DNA from: an uncultured Tropicimonas sp. | Lineage (GTDB): Bacteria > Pseudomonadota > Alphaproteobacteria > Rhodobacterales > Rhodobacteraceae | Length of the DNA: 35,328 nt | Direction: 5' to 3' | Assembly (NCBI GenBank): GCA_947495685.1 | Contig: CANLZY010000043.1 | Span: 1 to 35,328, forward strand | Shown: piece after piece, positions 8,345 to 17,560 of the stretch | How positions within the stretch are numbered: position 1 is the first letter of the stretch | Layout: each line of letters starts with the position of its first letter | Translations under genes and position numbers: made by a program | The notes under the pieces: model-generated | The model's database searches: none | What the model was told of the DNA's origin: nothing | The model's input: the letters and a program-made list of their open reading frames with translations, nothing else

Positions 8345-8923
8345 TCAGTCCGGCCGCACCAGCATCTTGATCCGCAGGTCCCAAAGGCGCTTGCGCTCTC
8401 TTGGTTTCAGGTCCGGAAAAAGCTGCTGTTCCGTTGTCGTGTAGGCGACAAATGTCATGGCTCGCATTGACAGAGCATCCCCCTCGAAGCCCAGCATCGC
8501 AAAGATTCTGGTGATATGATTGAGCCGACCCCGCATTTCGGCGCGATAAACGCGTGCAACTTCGGGATCGTTTTGCGCCCACTGGCGAATGGCGAAATCA
8601 AGCTGTCGAAGCTCTAATTTATCAACCATTTCAACTGTGTGTCGCAGAAGCCTCTCCGGGTCCGCATCGGCCATGTCACGCTGCAAGGCGACCGGACGAC
8701 CGTCAAAGTTCCTCCAGTGCTCGATGAGAGCGCTGTGGAGTTCCTGCCGGTCCTGAAAGTGATAGTAGAAGCCGCTCTTTGACACGGTCAGTTGGGCGGC
8801 CAGACGCTCCACGCGAACAGCCTCGATGCCATGATTTCTCAACACATCCAGGGCCGCGTTGAGCCAGTCAGATTTTTTTACACGCGCTGATCGTCGGGGC
8901 TCGTTGGGATTGGTCTGGGTCAT
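8345..8923 (-). CDS. TetR/AcrR-family transcriptional repressor
   Basis: A 192-residue TetR protein. The N-terminal DNA-binding domain reads VKKSDWLNAALDVLRNHGIE, VERLAAQLTVSKSGFYYHF and DRQELHSALIEHW, with the classic helix-turn-helix and the FYYHF end of the recognition region. The C-terminal ligand domain is typical in length. The ATG at 8923 was chosen; an in-frame TTG at 8959 would add 12 residues. Identical-arm palindromes lie on both sides of the gene, one before the divergent outer-membrane/sulfatase operon and one before the MBL hydrolase, so it probably controls both and itself. The inducer is unknown; a substrate or product of the hydrolases is a natural candidate. Confidence 0.9.
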   Translation of the reverse strand: MTQTNPNEPRRSARVKKSDWLNAALDVLRNHGIEAVRVERLAAQLTVSKSGFYYHFQDRQELHSALIEHWRNFDGRPVALQRDMADADPERLLRHTVEMVDKLELRQLDFAIRQWAQNDPEVARVYRAEMRGRLNHITRIFAMLGFEGDALSMRAMTFVAYTTTEQQLFPDLKPRERKRLWDLRIKMLVRPD

Positions 8924-8960
8924 GGGGGCAACGTTATGTGAGTGCGAGAGCCGAAACAAC

Positions 8961-8976
8961 TAGACGGATGCGTCTA
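8961..8976. promoter_or_regulatory. TetR operator 2 with overlapping promoter
   Basis: TAGACGGATGCGTCTA has the same 6-bp arms and 4-base spacing as operator 1. Its right end overlaps TATAAA (8975-8980), a plausible -10 element for the rightward outer-membrane/sulfatase operon, so repressor binding would block RNA polymerase. It also sits just upstream of tetR on the other strand, allowing autoregulation. Confidence 0.75.
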
Positions 8977-9025
8977 TAAATTATCTATTTGGGTAAATTG
9001 GGGTTGCTTCGGCTGGGAGGAGAAA

Positions 9026-9829
9026 ATGACTTTCACGCGCCGCTTGCTCGCCATCGGCTGTTCTTGGTTCCTTGCTGTGCCGGCTGCCGCCGAGCCGCTT
9101 TCATTCTCTGGTCTGAACGAGGCGGATTGGCGACATGAAGTGACGCTCTACGGCTTCCTGCCGGCCGGAACGAGTGGAACGTCCACGATTGCAGGCGGTG
9201 ATGTTGCCCTGGATCTCACCTTCAAGGATGCAACCCAGCTTCTGGAAGGCGCAATTTCGGGACGCTATGAGGGCTGGAAGGGAGACTGGGGCATCCTTCT
9301 GGATGCCAACCACGTCGATCTGGGAGCCGGCGGATCGGCTCCCGGCCCGGCGGGTGCGGAACTCGACGCCGACATCCAACAATCCTGGGTCAGCCTTCTC
9401 GCAGCCTACCGCGTGGCCAACACCACCTATGGCGCAGAGAACCGCCGGATGGCGTTCGATATTCAAGGCGGTGTTCGATACAACGAAATCACCCAGAAAA
9501 TCTCGGCGGACAAGTCCGTGCCGGGCTTCCCGCTGGGCGGCACGGAAAGCTGGTGGGAACCGGTGATCGGCGCCCGCGGCATGTGGGAGCTTCACGATGA
9601 CTGGGCCGTGATCCTTCAGGGCGATCTCGGCGGTTTCGGCGTTGGCGGTGACAACCTGCAATACGGCGCCAATCTCCTGTTCGACTGGAAGCCGTGGCAG
9701 AACACTTCGATCAAGTTTGGATATCGGTTCTACGGAATCGACTTCGAAACCGACCGGTCTGACGGGACGTTTGCCTACCAGGTCGATCAGCACGGGCCGG
9801 TAATCGGGGTGACGTTCCGCTGGCAATGA
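9026..9829 (+). CDS. Outer-membrane beta-barrel protein
   Basis: A 267-residue protein with a signal peptide (TRRLLAIGCSWFLAVPAAAEP, cleavage near residue 24). The mature part has alternating aromatic/polar strands, such as EVTLYGFLPAGTSG, WGILLDANHVDLG, NTSIKFGYRFYGID and VIGVTFRWQ, typical of a small OmpA/OmpW-like barrel. The terminal FRWQ strand fits BAM-dependent insertion. The start at 9026 was chosen because GGGAGGAGAA lies immediately before the ATG and the signal peptide begins there. It is 24 bases upstream of the sulfatase gene and behind the TetR operator, so it is likely co-transcribed. It could be a channel for the sulfatase's substrate or product, but this is inference. Confidence 0.75.
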   Translation: MTFTRRLLAIGCSWFLAVPAAAEPLSFSGLNEADWRHEVTLYGFLPAGTSGTSTIAGGDVALDLTFKDATQLLEGAISGRYEGWKGDWGILLDANHVDLGAGGSAPGPAGAELDADIQQSWVSLLAAYRVANTTYGAENRRMAFDIQGGVRYNEITQKISADKSVPGFPLGGTESWWEPVIGARGMWELHDDWAVILQGDLGGFGVGGDNLQYGANLLFDWKPWQNTSIKFGYRFYGIDFETDRSDGTFAYQVDQHGPVIGVTFRWQ

Positions 9830-9853
9830 CGGGTCCAGACATGGAGTGAACCG

Positions 9854-11545
9854 ATGAAGGCAGTGTTCCGGGTTGCACACGCTCTACGGAGATTCGCCGG
9901 CGCGGTGATGATTGCCGGCGTCAGCGCGGTTTCCGCCCTCGCCGATGATCGCCCGAACGTCCTTCTGATTGTCGCGGATGATCTTGCGCTGTCCGATCTC
10001 GGCGTCTATGGCGGCGAGATCGAAACGCCCGTGCTGGACGCGCTCGCAGCGGAGGGGCTTCAGTTCACGAACTTCCATGTTCTGCCGACATGTTCTCCGA
10101 CCCGGGCCGCCCTGATGTCGGGAAACACCAACCATGTTGCGGGCATGGGGGTGATGGCCGAGTTCATCTATCCGGCCATCGAGGGGCGTCCTGGATACGA
10201 GGGCTACTTGTCCGACCAGATCGCGTCGCTTCCCGAAGTGCTGCGGGACGCCGGGTATCACACCTACATGGCCGGCAAGTGGCATCTGGGATCGACCGAT
10301 GACCGCGCGCCCTTCCGGCGTGGGTTCGAGCGCACCTTTTCAATGATGAATGGTGGTGGCAGCCATTGGGCCGACATGCGGCCGCTCACGCCGCTCGAGC
10401 CGATGATCTATCGCCGCGATGGAGCGCGCATTGATGCGCTGCCGGCGGATTTCTACTCGACCCGAACCTATACGGATGAACTGATCGGCTTTATCGAAGC
10501 GGATCAGGGGGACGGGCAACCCTTCTTCGCCTACCTCTCCTACACCGCGCCGCACGACCCGCTCCATGCTCCGGCGGATCTCATTGCCAAATACGCCGAC
10601 CACTACGTCGCGGGCTGGGACGCCTTGTTGGCAGCGCGCGTGGAAGCGTTGCAACACCGCGGCGTGATCCCGACATCGCTCGAGATCCCGGAGAACTTTC
10701 TCGCGTTGGCGTGGTCGGACGTGCCAGCGGAGCAACAAGCCCTCTATGCGCGTGACATGGCCACATATGCAGCAATGATCGACTATATGGACATGTCAAT
10801 CGGACGGGTTTTCGATTTTCTGCGGGACATTGGCGAATATGACGACACTGTCGTGATCTTCATGTCGGACAATGGTCCCAACGGCGCACATGCGACCGCC
10901 TATCCAGGCAATGCTGACGGAACATATCTCGACACATTCGACAACACGCTCGAAAACCGCGGACATCCCGGATCATTCACAGAGATGGGCCCCGGCTGGG
11001 CAAGAGCCACGGCCGCGCCATTTCGGATGTTCAAGAGCTTCACGTCGAATGGCGGGATCCGGGCTCCCCTGATAGTACGGTATCCAGCCGTGGAGGGAAG
11101 CGCCGGCGGCACGAGCCCGGCACTGATCCATGTGGCGGACCTGATGCCCACGATCCTGGAAATCGCCAACGCCCCCTACCCCAGCACGTATGGTGACCGC
11201 CCCGTGGTTCCCCCAATCGGGGTTTCTGTCGTCCCGGTCCTGAAGGGAACCGCGTTGGATGTACGGCAGGGTATTGGCGTTGGATACGAGCTGTTCGAGA
11301 TGAAGGCCTACATTGAAGGCGGGTGGAAGCTTTCGCGGATGCCCGCGCCATTCGGCTCCGGCGAATGGGAACTCTACGATCTCCTCACCGATCCGGGAGA
11401 GACCATCGATCGCGCCGCCGAACACCCCGAACACGTCCGCGAGTTGAAAACCCATTGGACCGATTTTGCACGGGATAACAGCGTCTTCGATCACGGCGGC
11501 CATTTCGACACGATTTACCGAAAGGTGTACGACGCACCGGAGTAG
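9854..11545 (+). CDS. Secreted type I sulfatase (arylsulfatase family)
   Basis: This 563-residue protein has a signal peptide (cleavage near Ala30, SALA-DD) and the full sulfatase fold. It shows the N-terminal metal ligands VADDL (Asp42/Asp43), the formylglycine motif CSPTR (Cys80-Arg84), the AGKWHLG block near residue 140, and the second metal motif SDNGPNGAH near residue 340. Cys80 should be converted to formylglycine by a separate maturase, which is not encoded in this window. It hydrolyses organic sulfate esters, probably in the periplasm or outside the cell, releasing sulfate. It follows the barrel protein by 24 bases with GGAG before its ATG. The substrate class (aryl, sterol or polysaccharide sulfate) cannot be told by eye. 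Confidence 0.92.
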   Translation: MKAVFRVAHALRRFAGAVMIAGVSAVSALADDRPNVLLIVADDLALSDLGVYGGEIETPVLDALAAEGLQFTNFHVLPTCSPTRAALMSGNTNHVAGMGVMAEFIYPAIEGRPGYEGYLSDQIASLPEVLRDAGYHTYMAGKWHLGSTDDRAPFRRGFERTFSMMNGGGSHWADMRPLTPLEPMIYRRDGARIDALPADFYSTRTYTDELIGFIEADQGDGQPFFAYLSYTAPHDPLHAPADLIAKYADHYVAGWDALLAARVEALQHRGVIPTSLEIPENFLALAWSDVPAEQQALYARDMATYAAMIDYMDMSIGRVFDFLRDIGEYDDTVVIFMSDNGPNGAHATAYPGNADGTYLDTFDNTLENRGHPGSFTEMGPGWARATAAPFRMFKSFTSNGGIRAPLIVRYPAVEGSAGGTSPALIHVADLMPTILEIANAPYPSTYGDRPVVPPIGVSVVPVLKGTALDVRQGIGVGYELFEMKAYIEGGWKLSRMPAPFGSGEWELYDLLTDPGETIDRAAEHPEHVRELKTHWTDFARDNSVFDHGGHFDTIYRKVYDAPE

Positions 11546-11559
11546 ATCTCCTGGGGGCA

Positions 11560-12255
11560 GGACTCATGGCCAGAAAATGATGTTGGCCACTTGTCGCCAG
11601 TCCTTGGGGCGACCGACCATGCACTCGATACGATAGCGGTGCTTGTATTGTCGCTTGTCGTACTTGCTCTTTGTCCAGCGGGACTTCCTGGGCGGGATGA
11701 TCGGACGAATCCCTCTCTCTGCCAAGCTTTTCGAAGCCAATCCGCATCCTAGCCCGTGTCGGCGAGCAGCCACTCGGCATCCGGCAGGGAGCCCAGCATG
11801 GCCGCAGTGCCCCTGTAGTCGCTGACCTGCCCGATTGTGACGAAGAAACGGATCGGACGCCCATCGTGGTCGGTTACAGCAGGAGCTTCGCGTTCATCCC
11901 ACCTTTGATGTGCCCGATCAGGCGTTCACGCCCCGTCTTTGACGACCAGGCTTGCTGCCGAGCGGTGTACCATCAGGTAGGTCGCATCAATCATGATGGT
12001 CCCGACATCGTGAGCGTCTTCTGCCAGGCCCGCCATGATCCGGGAAAGGACGCCCATTCGGCTCCAGCGGTTATACCCCGTCTTGTGAGGGCCGTATCCG
12101 GCTGGAGCATCGCACCGCCTCAACTCATTGCGATTGATGAAGGTAATCCCACCTGAAACCCACCGGCCATCGACACGAGGGCGCCCGTGAGACATCGGAA
12201 CAACCGGGCGCAGCCACTCCATCTGTTCATCGTTCAACCAGAAAAGATCACTCCC
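11560..12255 (-). pseudogene. IS5-family transposase relic A
   Basis: Read on the minus strand, the N-terminus FWLNDEQMEWLRPVVP is followed by CDAPAGYGPHKTGYNRWSRMG and DATYLMVHRSA. In other frames come GGMNAKLL, RPIRFFVTIGQVSDYRGTAAML and KYDKRQYKHRYRIECMVGR. This is the IS5 DDE transposase order, including the DATY/HRSA catalytic region and the C-terminal Y-R-E block as a remnant. Frameshifts near 11925 and 11750 and an in-frame stop break the gene. Confidence 0.8.
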
Positions 12256-12332
12256 CCCAAGAAAGTGCCGTGAAACATGCCCCAAGACCGAAATCGATGG
12301 GCCCCGAGCCTCGGCCTTGGACCCATTGACTT

Positions 12333-12770
12333 TCAGCCAGAACCAGACAGGCGCGGCGATGGCGGAGAGGAAGACCGTTGGGGTGGGGGGGCGCGCGAGC
12401 GGCGACGCGAGCCAGTCTTTCAAACGCCCCAGCATGATCTCGATCCATTGCCTCGTTTGTAGCAGCGCCTGTCGTCGCTGACAGGCTTGACGCGTGACTG
12501 GCGTCCGGGGCTTCTGAGCCATGTGCGCCGTTCCATCAATGCTTCGCGGAACCAGTCTGCTTCATATCCCTGATCCACTGCCCGGCAGTCGAAACGACGC
12601 TTTGATGAGAGGGCCCCAATGGCCAGTCGGCTGATAGAAGGCTGTCTGTCAGAACCCTGGCTCCGATGTGGTCACTGACTTGGCCGGTGGTCATGAAGGA
12701 ACGGATCGGGCGTTGAAAGCGGTCGGCAACCCCGCGAAGCTTCGTGTTCAGGCCACGCGGCGTTCGACCT
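12333..12770 (-). pseudogene. IS5-family transposase relic B, lying directly upstream of relic A
   Basis: The minus strand around 12765-12660 reads GLNTKLRGVADRFQRPIRSF followed by TTGQVSDHIGA, a central IS5 segment. Around 12475-12333 it reads RQWIEIMLGRLKDWLAS and VFLSAIAAPVWFWL, the IS5 C-terminus. The two parts are in different frames. Its C-terminus is joined in one open frame to the N-terminus of relic A, creating an artificial 198-codon ORF. Confidence 0.75.
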
Positions 12771-12774
12771 ACCT

Positions 12775-13135
12775 ACCTGCGGCATCCGAAGCTGGCCCCG
12801 CCATTCAATGTCCCGCACGGCCACCGGCAGGTCTTCAAGCCGGTAGTGCGGCTTGCGGTTGATCCGCGGCTGCATGTGGTAGTTCCACGCCCCGTCGATC
12901 AGCGCCCGCCGCGCGAGGCCGTTGCCGACATTGGTGATCCCGCCGCGACGTATCTTCGAGCCGTTGGGATGCTCGGAGGGAGTGAGCCTGATTCAGGCCA
13001 TCAGCTGGCGCGGATTGTCGAAGCGGTGGAAGTCACCAACCTCGGCGACGATGAACGTGCGATGCCGCATATGGTCTCTACCCCATCCCTGAGCCTCGTC
13101 ACCGACCCGTCGGCGCAACCCGCGAACTGAGACTG
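12775..13135 (-). pseudogene. IS110-family transposase C-terminal relic
   Basis: The minus strand reads IVAEVGDFHRFDNPRQLMA, then an in-frame TGA at about 12989, then LTPSEHPNG, RRGGITNVGNGLARRALIDG and AWNYHMQPR. This is the transposase_20 domain of IS110/IS116 elements (typically EIGD..RF.NPR.L..Y.GL.PSE.SSG ... R.GGITK.GN...R). The stop replaces the usual aromatic/Gly-Leu segment, so it is inactive. From 13136 to 13330 there is no recognisable gene; this stretch should hold the promoter of the next gene. Confidence 0.75.
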
Positions 13136-13353
13136 CTTCGCGAGAGGCCACCGGCCCAATGAGCACACACCGCGACCATCGGGCCTGAGGCGACCTTCGG
13201 TCACGCGTTGTGTCGGTGTAGTCAGAAGATTTGGTGTGAATTTTCCGCATTTTGGGCAGCGTTCAGGGCAGCTTCAGGAGATGCTCAATTCCACCTTAAG
13301 ATTGTTAGCCCAAACACCATTCCAAGGTGTCTATGAACATACGGGATGAGATA

Positions 13354-14118
13354 ATGACTCGGATATCAACTCTTGCGAAGGTAGCGATGGCCGCTCTCTT
13401 GGTTGGCGGGGGAACTGCGCAAGCCGACACAATTGAACTCAGGGCAGACCAATGGTGTCCCTTCAATTGTGAACCTGGCAGCGAACGTCCTGGTTTCATG
13501 GTTGAAATCGCGCGCGAGGCATTAGCGATTCATGGTCATACCGTGAACTACGACATCATGAACTGGGCCCGCAGCCTTGAATACGTCCAATCCGGACGGA
13601 TCAATGGAGTAATCGGCACCGACGAGGTCGAATCCCCTGACCTGGTATTTGGCCCCCCGATCGGAACATACCAAGAAGCCGTGGCCTTCCGAGCGGGCGA
13701 GGCGAGGCAGATCGGTACATCCGAGGCGATTGAAGGCCTGCGTATCGGTGCGATCAAAGGCTATGAGTATATCGACATGGTTGCTGACTACATGGAGCAG
13801 AATTCAGGCAGTAGTTCCTTGGTTCAGGTCCTTTCCGGTGACAACGCGCTTGAGCAGAACCTACGCAAACTCCTGGCAGGGCGGGTGGATCTGGTGCCGG
13901 AGGAGCACGCGGTACTTGCCTACACTTTGTCAAGTATGTCGATCAGCTCTGACGTTGAAGTTGCCCTGGACCCAGAAACTTCTGATCTGTTCATCGCCTT
14001 CTCTCCGGCCCTTGAGAAGTCAGAGACTTACGCATCTCAATTGACAAGCGGGCTCGAGCAATTGCGGGCTTCGGGCCGTGTTGCCGAGATTAAGTCTCTG
14101 TATGGTCTGTCGGAATGA
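13354..14118 (+). CDS. Periplasmic solute-binding protein, family 3 (amino-acid type)
   Basis: A 254-residue SBP_bac_3-type protein. The signal peptide TRISTLAKVAMAALLVGGGT ends at AQA-DT, and the mature part shows the family pattern WCPFNC, GFMVEIAREAL, YDIMNWARSLEYVQSG, LRIGAIKGYEY and LRKLLAGRVDLVPEE. The start at 13354 gives the cleanest signal peptide; ATG at 13333 and GTG at 13327 are in-frame alternatives with AAGG upstream. No permease or ATPase follows. Instead the next gene is a chemoreceptor, so this protein may present a ligand to it rather than feed a transporter. The frame stays open for 40 codons after the TGA (see separate entry). Confidence 0.8.
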   Translation: MTRISTLAKVAMAALLVGGGTAQADTIELRADQWCPFNCEPGSERPGFMVEIAREALAIHGHTVNYDIMNWARSLEYVQSGRINGVIGTDEVESPDLVFGPPIGTYQEAVAFRAGEARQIGTSEAIEGLRIGAIKGYEYIDMVADYMEQNSGSSSLVQVLSGDNALEQNLRKLLAGRVDLVPEEHAVLAYTLSSMSISSDVEVALDPETSDLFIAFSPALEKSETYASQLTSGLEQLRASGRVAEIKSLYGLSE

Positions 14119-14238
14119 CGGCCCAAGGCCTCTGACTTCGGGGGTTACACGGTAGCAGATCCATGGCTGACCGAAATGATGACGGTGGTCGCGAAAGCCC
14201 AAGCTCTTGAAGAGATCGTCCCAAGTCTAAAGAAGTGA
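14119..14238 (+). other. In-frame open extension after the binding-protein stop
   Basis: Continuing past the TGA at 14116-14118 in the same frame gives about 39 sense codons, ending PWLTEMMTVVAKAQALEEIV, then PSLKK and TGA at 14236-14238. The composition is protein-like and helical. It may be a lost C-terminal tail, a readthrough product or chance. Confidence 0.3.
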
Positions 14239-14254
14239 AGTGACCCACAACCAA

Positions 14255-14299
14255 GGCACGCTCTCTCGCCCCCAGTTCCACCATGGCGCAGAGCGTGCC
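14255..14299. repeat. Stem-loop between binding protein and chemoreceptor
   Basis: Arms GGCACGCTCT (14255-14264) and AGAGCGTGCC (14290-14299) are exact reverse complements with a 25-base loop. It ends 26 bases before the chemoreceptor ATG and has no T-run. It could moderate read-through or translation of the chemoreceptor gene. Confidence 0.6.
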
Positions 14300-14325
14300 G
14301 TGTTCCCATGTTCTGAGAGAAAACA

Positions 14326-16263
14326 ATGAAAATGTTCCGCCTGGACCTGTCGGTGAAGTCCCGCATTCTGGTCTTGATTCTCAGCGCCTTGATGCTGTTC
14401 ATCGTGGGCTATTCGCTGTTTTGGTCCGCCCGCTACACGACGCAACTGGAATCGGCCTTCCAGAACGAGATGCGGCTTGCACCTCAATTCCTGACCACGC
14501 CAGTGGCCACTGCGGTCTGGGACTTCCGGCCGGACGCGGCGGAGGCAGCCCTGGCCGAACTTGCGATGCTTGATTCCGCCAGTTTTGCGCGTGTTCTCGA
14601 AGGTGGTGAAGCGACCGCTCAATATGTGCGCGAGGGCGATTGGCAGCCACACTGGGAAGAGCTGCTAAAGGAATTGAACGCCGCTTCAACCGAGGAGCAG
14701 AAGATTGCTGCCGGCGAGGATGTCGTGCTGATCAGGCCTTTGATCGCGGAGGATGGCTCGCTGCTGGGACAACTGGTTTTCGGTTTCTCGCGGGCCAGCA
14801 TCGACGCCAAAATCCGGGATGCGAATATCTGGTCCACAACGCTAGGGGTCGTTGCATTCGCCGTCTTTGTCGTGATTGCTCTGTTCATCGCGGCGTCGGT
14901 CACCCGCCCACTCAACAGGCTGATCGACTTGATTGATCGCATGCGCGGCGGCGACACGGACTTTGTGTCGAAAGATTCCACACGTCGGGACGAGTTCGGC
15001 AATCTGGGCCGCGCAGTGGAAGAATTCAGGGACAATCTGATCGAAACGCAGAAGCTTCAACGCGAAGAAACTGAATCACGTCAGGAACAGGAAGCGCTAA
15101 AAGCCAAACTGGCGGATGAGGAGACAGCTCGCGCCGAAGAAGTCGAGCGTTCGCGAATCGATCGCGAGCAGGCGCGGGACCGGGAGGCTGCAGAAAAGAC
15201 TCGTGCAGATGAGCAGCAGCAAGCCGAGCGTGAGGCGCGTGCGGCGGAGCAATCGCAGGTCGTCGAAGCGTTGTCGAATGCTCTCGGAGCGATGTCCAAG
15301 GGGGATCTCAGCGCTCGCCTTGATGAGGCGTTTCCCTCGGATTACGAAGCGCTTCGGCACAATTTCAACGAAGCCGTCGATCGAATCTCTCGCTTGGTTG
15401 GGGCAATCGTTCAAGGTGCTCAGGGCATCCGAAACGAAATTGGCACGCTCAACAACGCGGCCACGGAAATGGGCCAACGAACCGAATCCCAAGCGGCATC
15501 CCTGGAAGAAACCGCTGCGGCGATCACAGAGCTTTCGGCCTCGGTGGACAACTCCAACAAGGGCGCTCAAGAGTCGACCGATACCGTGATCAGAACCCGG
15601 AAGAAGACGGAAACCGGGCGCGGGATCGTGCAAAAGACCATTGGGGCGATGTCGGAGATTTCCCAGAGTTCCGGAAAGATCTCGAAGATCACCAATGTCA
15701 TCGACGACATTGCCTTCCAGACCAACCTGTTGGCGTTGAATGCCGGTGTTGAAGCGGCACGGGCCGGTGAGGCTGGACGCGGTTTCTCTGTCGTGGCTTC
15801 TGAAGTCCGAGCACTGGCGCAACGCTCGTCTGAAGCTGCAAAGGAAATCGCCGAACTGATCTCGACGTCCGGCGAGCAGGTTGAAGCCGGCGTGGGCTTG
15901 GTCGAACATTCGGGTGAGGCCCTGACTGAAATCGACACCATGGTGGCGACGCTCAACACGCTGGTCGAGGCGAGTGCCGAGGCCTCGACGCAACAATCAG
16001 CAACGCTTGCGGAAATCACGACGGCGGTGAATCGCCTTGATCAAGTGACTCAGCAAAACGCGGCCATGTTTGAAGAAACCACTGTTGCGGTTGGAACGCT
16101 ACAAGCCCAGGCGGAAAGCCTTGAAAAGAACGCCGCGGCGTTCCGCCTCGGTGTTGGCGCACAGGCCATACCCCTCGCGTCCCGGAATGCGATAACGGCT
16201 TATCCCGCCGCGACATCTTCAATCCCTCCTGTTTCACGTGCCGTGGGTCATGGCAGCGGTTGA
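14326..16263 (+). CDS. Methyl-accepting chemotaxis protein
   Basis: A 645-residue transmembrane chemoreceptor. TM1 spans about residues 14-33, a periplasmic sensor about 34-168, and TM2 about 171-192. A HAMP domain starts at [17 protein letters not shown], with a second HAMP-like segment near residues 315-365 ([21 protein letters not shown]). A charged coiled coil lies between them (about 240-310). The signalling hairpin tip is at about 458-490 ([20 protein letters not shown] then GEAGRGF), the highly conserved CheA/CheW contact. No C-terminal CheR-tethering pentapeptide is visible. Sequence style matches rhodobacterial receptors. The preceding binding protein may supply its ligand. No other che genes are in the window. 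Confidence 0.93.
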   Translation: MKMFRLDLSVKSRILVLILSALMLFIVGYSLFWSARYTTQLESAFQNEMRLAPQFLTTPVATAVWDFRPDAAEAALAELAMLDSASFARVLEGGEATAQYVREGDWQPHWEELLKELNAASTEEQKIAAGEDVVLIRPLIAEDGSLLGQLVFGFSRASIDAKIRDANIWSTTLGVVAFAVFVVIALFIAASVTRPLNRLIDLIDRMRGGDTDFVSKDSTRRDEFGNLGRAVEEFRDNLIETQKLQREETESRQEQEALKAKLADEETARAEEVERSRIDREQARDREAAEKTRADEQQQAEREARAAEQSQVVEALSNALGAMSKGDLSARLDEAFPSDYEALRHNFNEAVDRISRLVGAIVQGAQGIRNEIGTLNNAATEMGQRTESQAASLEETAAAITELSASVDNSNKGAQESTDTVIRTRKKTETGRGIVQKTIGAMSEISQSSGKISKITNVIDDIAFQTNLLALNAGVEAARAGEAGRGFSVVASEVRALAQRSSEAAKEIAELISTSGEQVEAGVGLVEHSGEALTEIDTMVATLNTLVEASAEASTQQSATLAEITTAVNRLDQVTQQNAAMFEETTVAVGTLQAQAESLEKNAAAFRLGVGAQAIPLASRNAITAYPAATSSIPPVSRAVGHGSG

Positions 16264-16379
16264 ACACGCTACCTGGCAACATAGAATGATGAGCAAGGCA
16301 GAGGTGAATTCTGGTTTCACGGACTGTACGGATCAGCATCGCAATCATGTCTCTGGATAGCGCACTCTAGGCTCTGCCC

Positions 16380-16490
16380 CCATTGATTTGGATGCGGTTT
16401 CCACACCAGACTGGTTCCGCGAAGCCATGATAGAAAGGGGTATAGAGTCATCTATCCCCGGACGTAGCACACGCGCCAAGCCTGTCAGCG
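16380..16490 (+). pseudogene. IS5-family transposase fragment C
   Basis: The plus strand reads PDWFREAMIERGIESSIPGR followed by STRAKPV. This matches the IS5 segment (DADWFREAL..KGI.PCIPGRK.R..P) near the third catalytic region. Only this short piece is present. The stretch from 16264 to 16379 shows nothing recognisable. Confidence 0.65.
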
Positions 16491-16608
16491 GGATTGCAAT
16501 CATCAACCTGTGTCTCCCGGCGACAGGATGCCCACGGAAAGGGTCTGATGATCTGAGCGTCGCGGAGTGGAAATCCGCAGTCTGACACCTGAAGCGGATG
16601 AGCGGAGG

Positions 16609-17560
16609 GTGGGGCGATATTCAACCGTGTCCGTCGAGCGTGCCATGTTGATGGTATGAGCAAGAGTGCCGCTGGTCGTCTTTTTGGGGTCGACCGCAAA
16701 TCGGTGGCAAAGATCCTGCTGCATTCCGTGCTCCCAGGGTAGCGTCGGAGTGCCTTGCCTGTCCGCCCGAAGCTTGATCCGTGCATTCCGATTGTCGATC
16801 AGATCCTCGAAGACGACTAACGGGGTGTCAAAAGGCAACGGCACACCGCCAAACGCATCCATGCCCGGCTTCGGGATGAACACGGCGTCTTCGGCGGGAG
16901 GACTATTGTCACCGACTGCGTGCAGGAGACGCAGCGCCGGACCCGCGAGGTCCTTGTGCCGTTGTCGCCTGCGCCGGGGCATGCCCGGGCAGATTTTGGA
17001 GAGACGCTCGGGGGGATCGGCGGTGTTGACTGCAGGCGGCACCATTTTGCGATGGCGCTGCCGCATTCGGACGCGATCTTCATCAAGACCGGTCCTGCCG
17101 AGACGACCGAGGCGTTCTGCGATGGGCCGTTCGCCATGGTGCCGCCATCGGTACGAGGCCCATGGCGGACGCCGCCTTGGCATTCTTCGGCGGCGTGCCG
17201 GTGTCTGTCCTGTATGACAACACTTCGATCGCTGTCGCCAGGATTTGCGGCCCCTGTCATGGTTTGCAGGGCAAACCACTGCCGGGCAATGCACGGGAAG
17301 CGGGAGCGAACCAGGATCTTTTCCGAGTTGCCGTCGGATTATCTGCCCGCCGAGTTCGCCACCCTGCACCGGTTGCTGGAAGCGCGGATGGGACAGAGGG
17401 CCAAGCGGGAGTACGCCCAGATCCTGCGCCTGCTGGCGACCTTCGAGATGCATCATGTCCATGGCGCCATCAAACAGGCGCTCGATCCCGGTGCCCTCGG
17501 CTCCGATGCAGTCAGGCATCTGGTCCTGTGCCGGATCGGGACGCGGCCACCGCGCCCTCG
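16609..17560 (+). pseudogene. IS21-family IstA transposase relic
   Basis: Several frames rebuild IstA: STVSVERAMLMV then MSKSAAGRLFGVDRKSVAKI (HTH region, 16612-16715), HTAKRIHARLRDEHGVF (about 16840-16890), APGHARADFGETLGGIGGV (about 16971-17028), MALPHSDAIFIK, PAETTEAFCDG, LAFFGGVPVSVLYDNTSIAV (about 17178-17240). It then jumps to YLPAEFATLHRLLEARMGQR, KREYAQILRLLATFE and AVRHLVLCRI, the C-terminus. The middle of the catalytic domain and the downstream istB are missing. From 17561 to 17811 nothing recognisable was seen. Confidence 0.8.

Noticed and set aside
14119-14238. Programmed stop-codon readthrough of the binding protein
   Set aside because: No readthrough signal, selenocysteine element or frameshift site was seen; it was kept only as a low-confidence extension.
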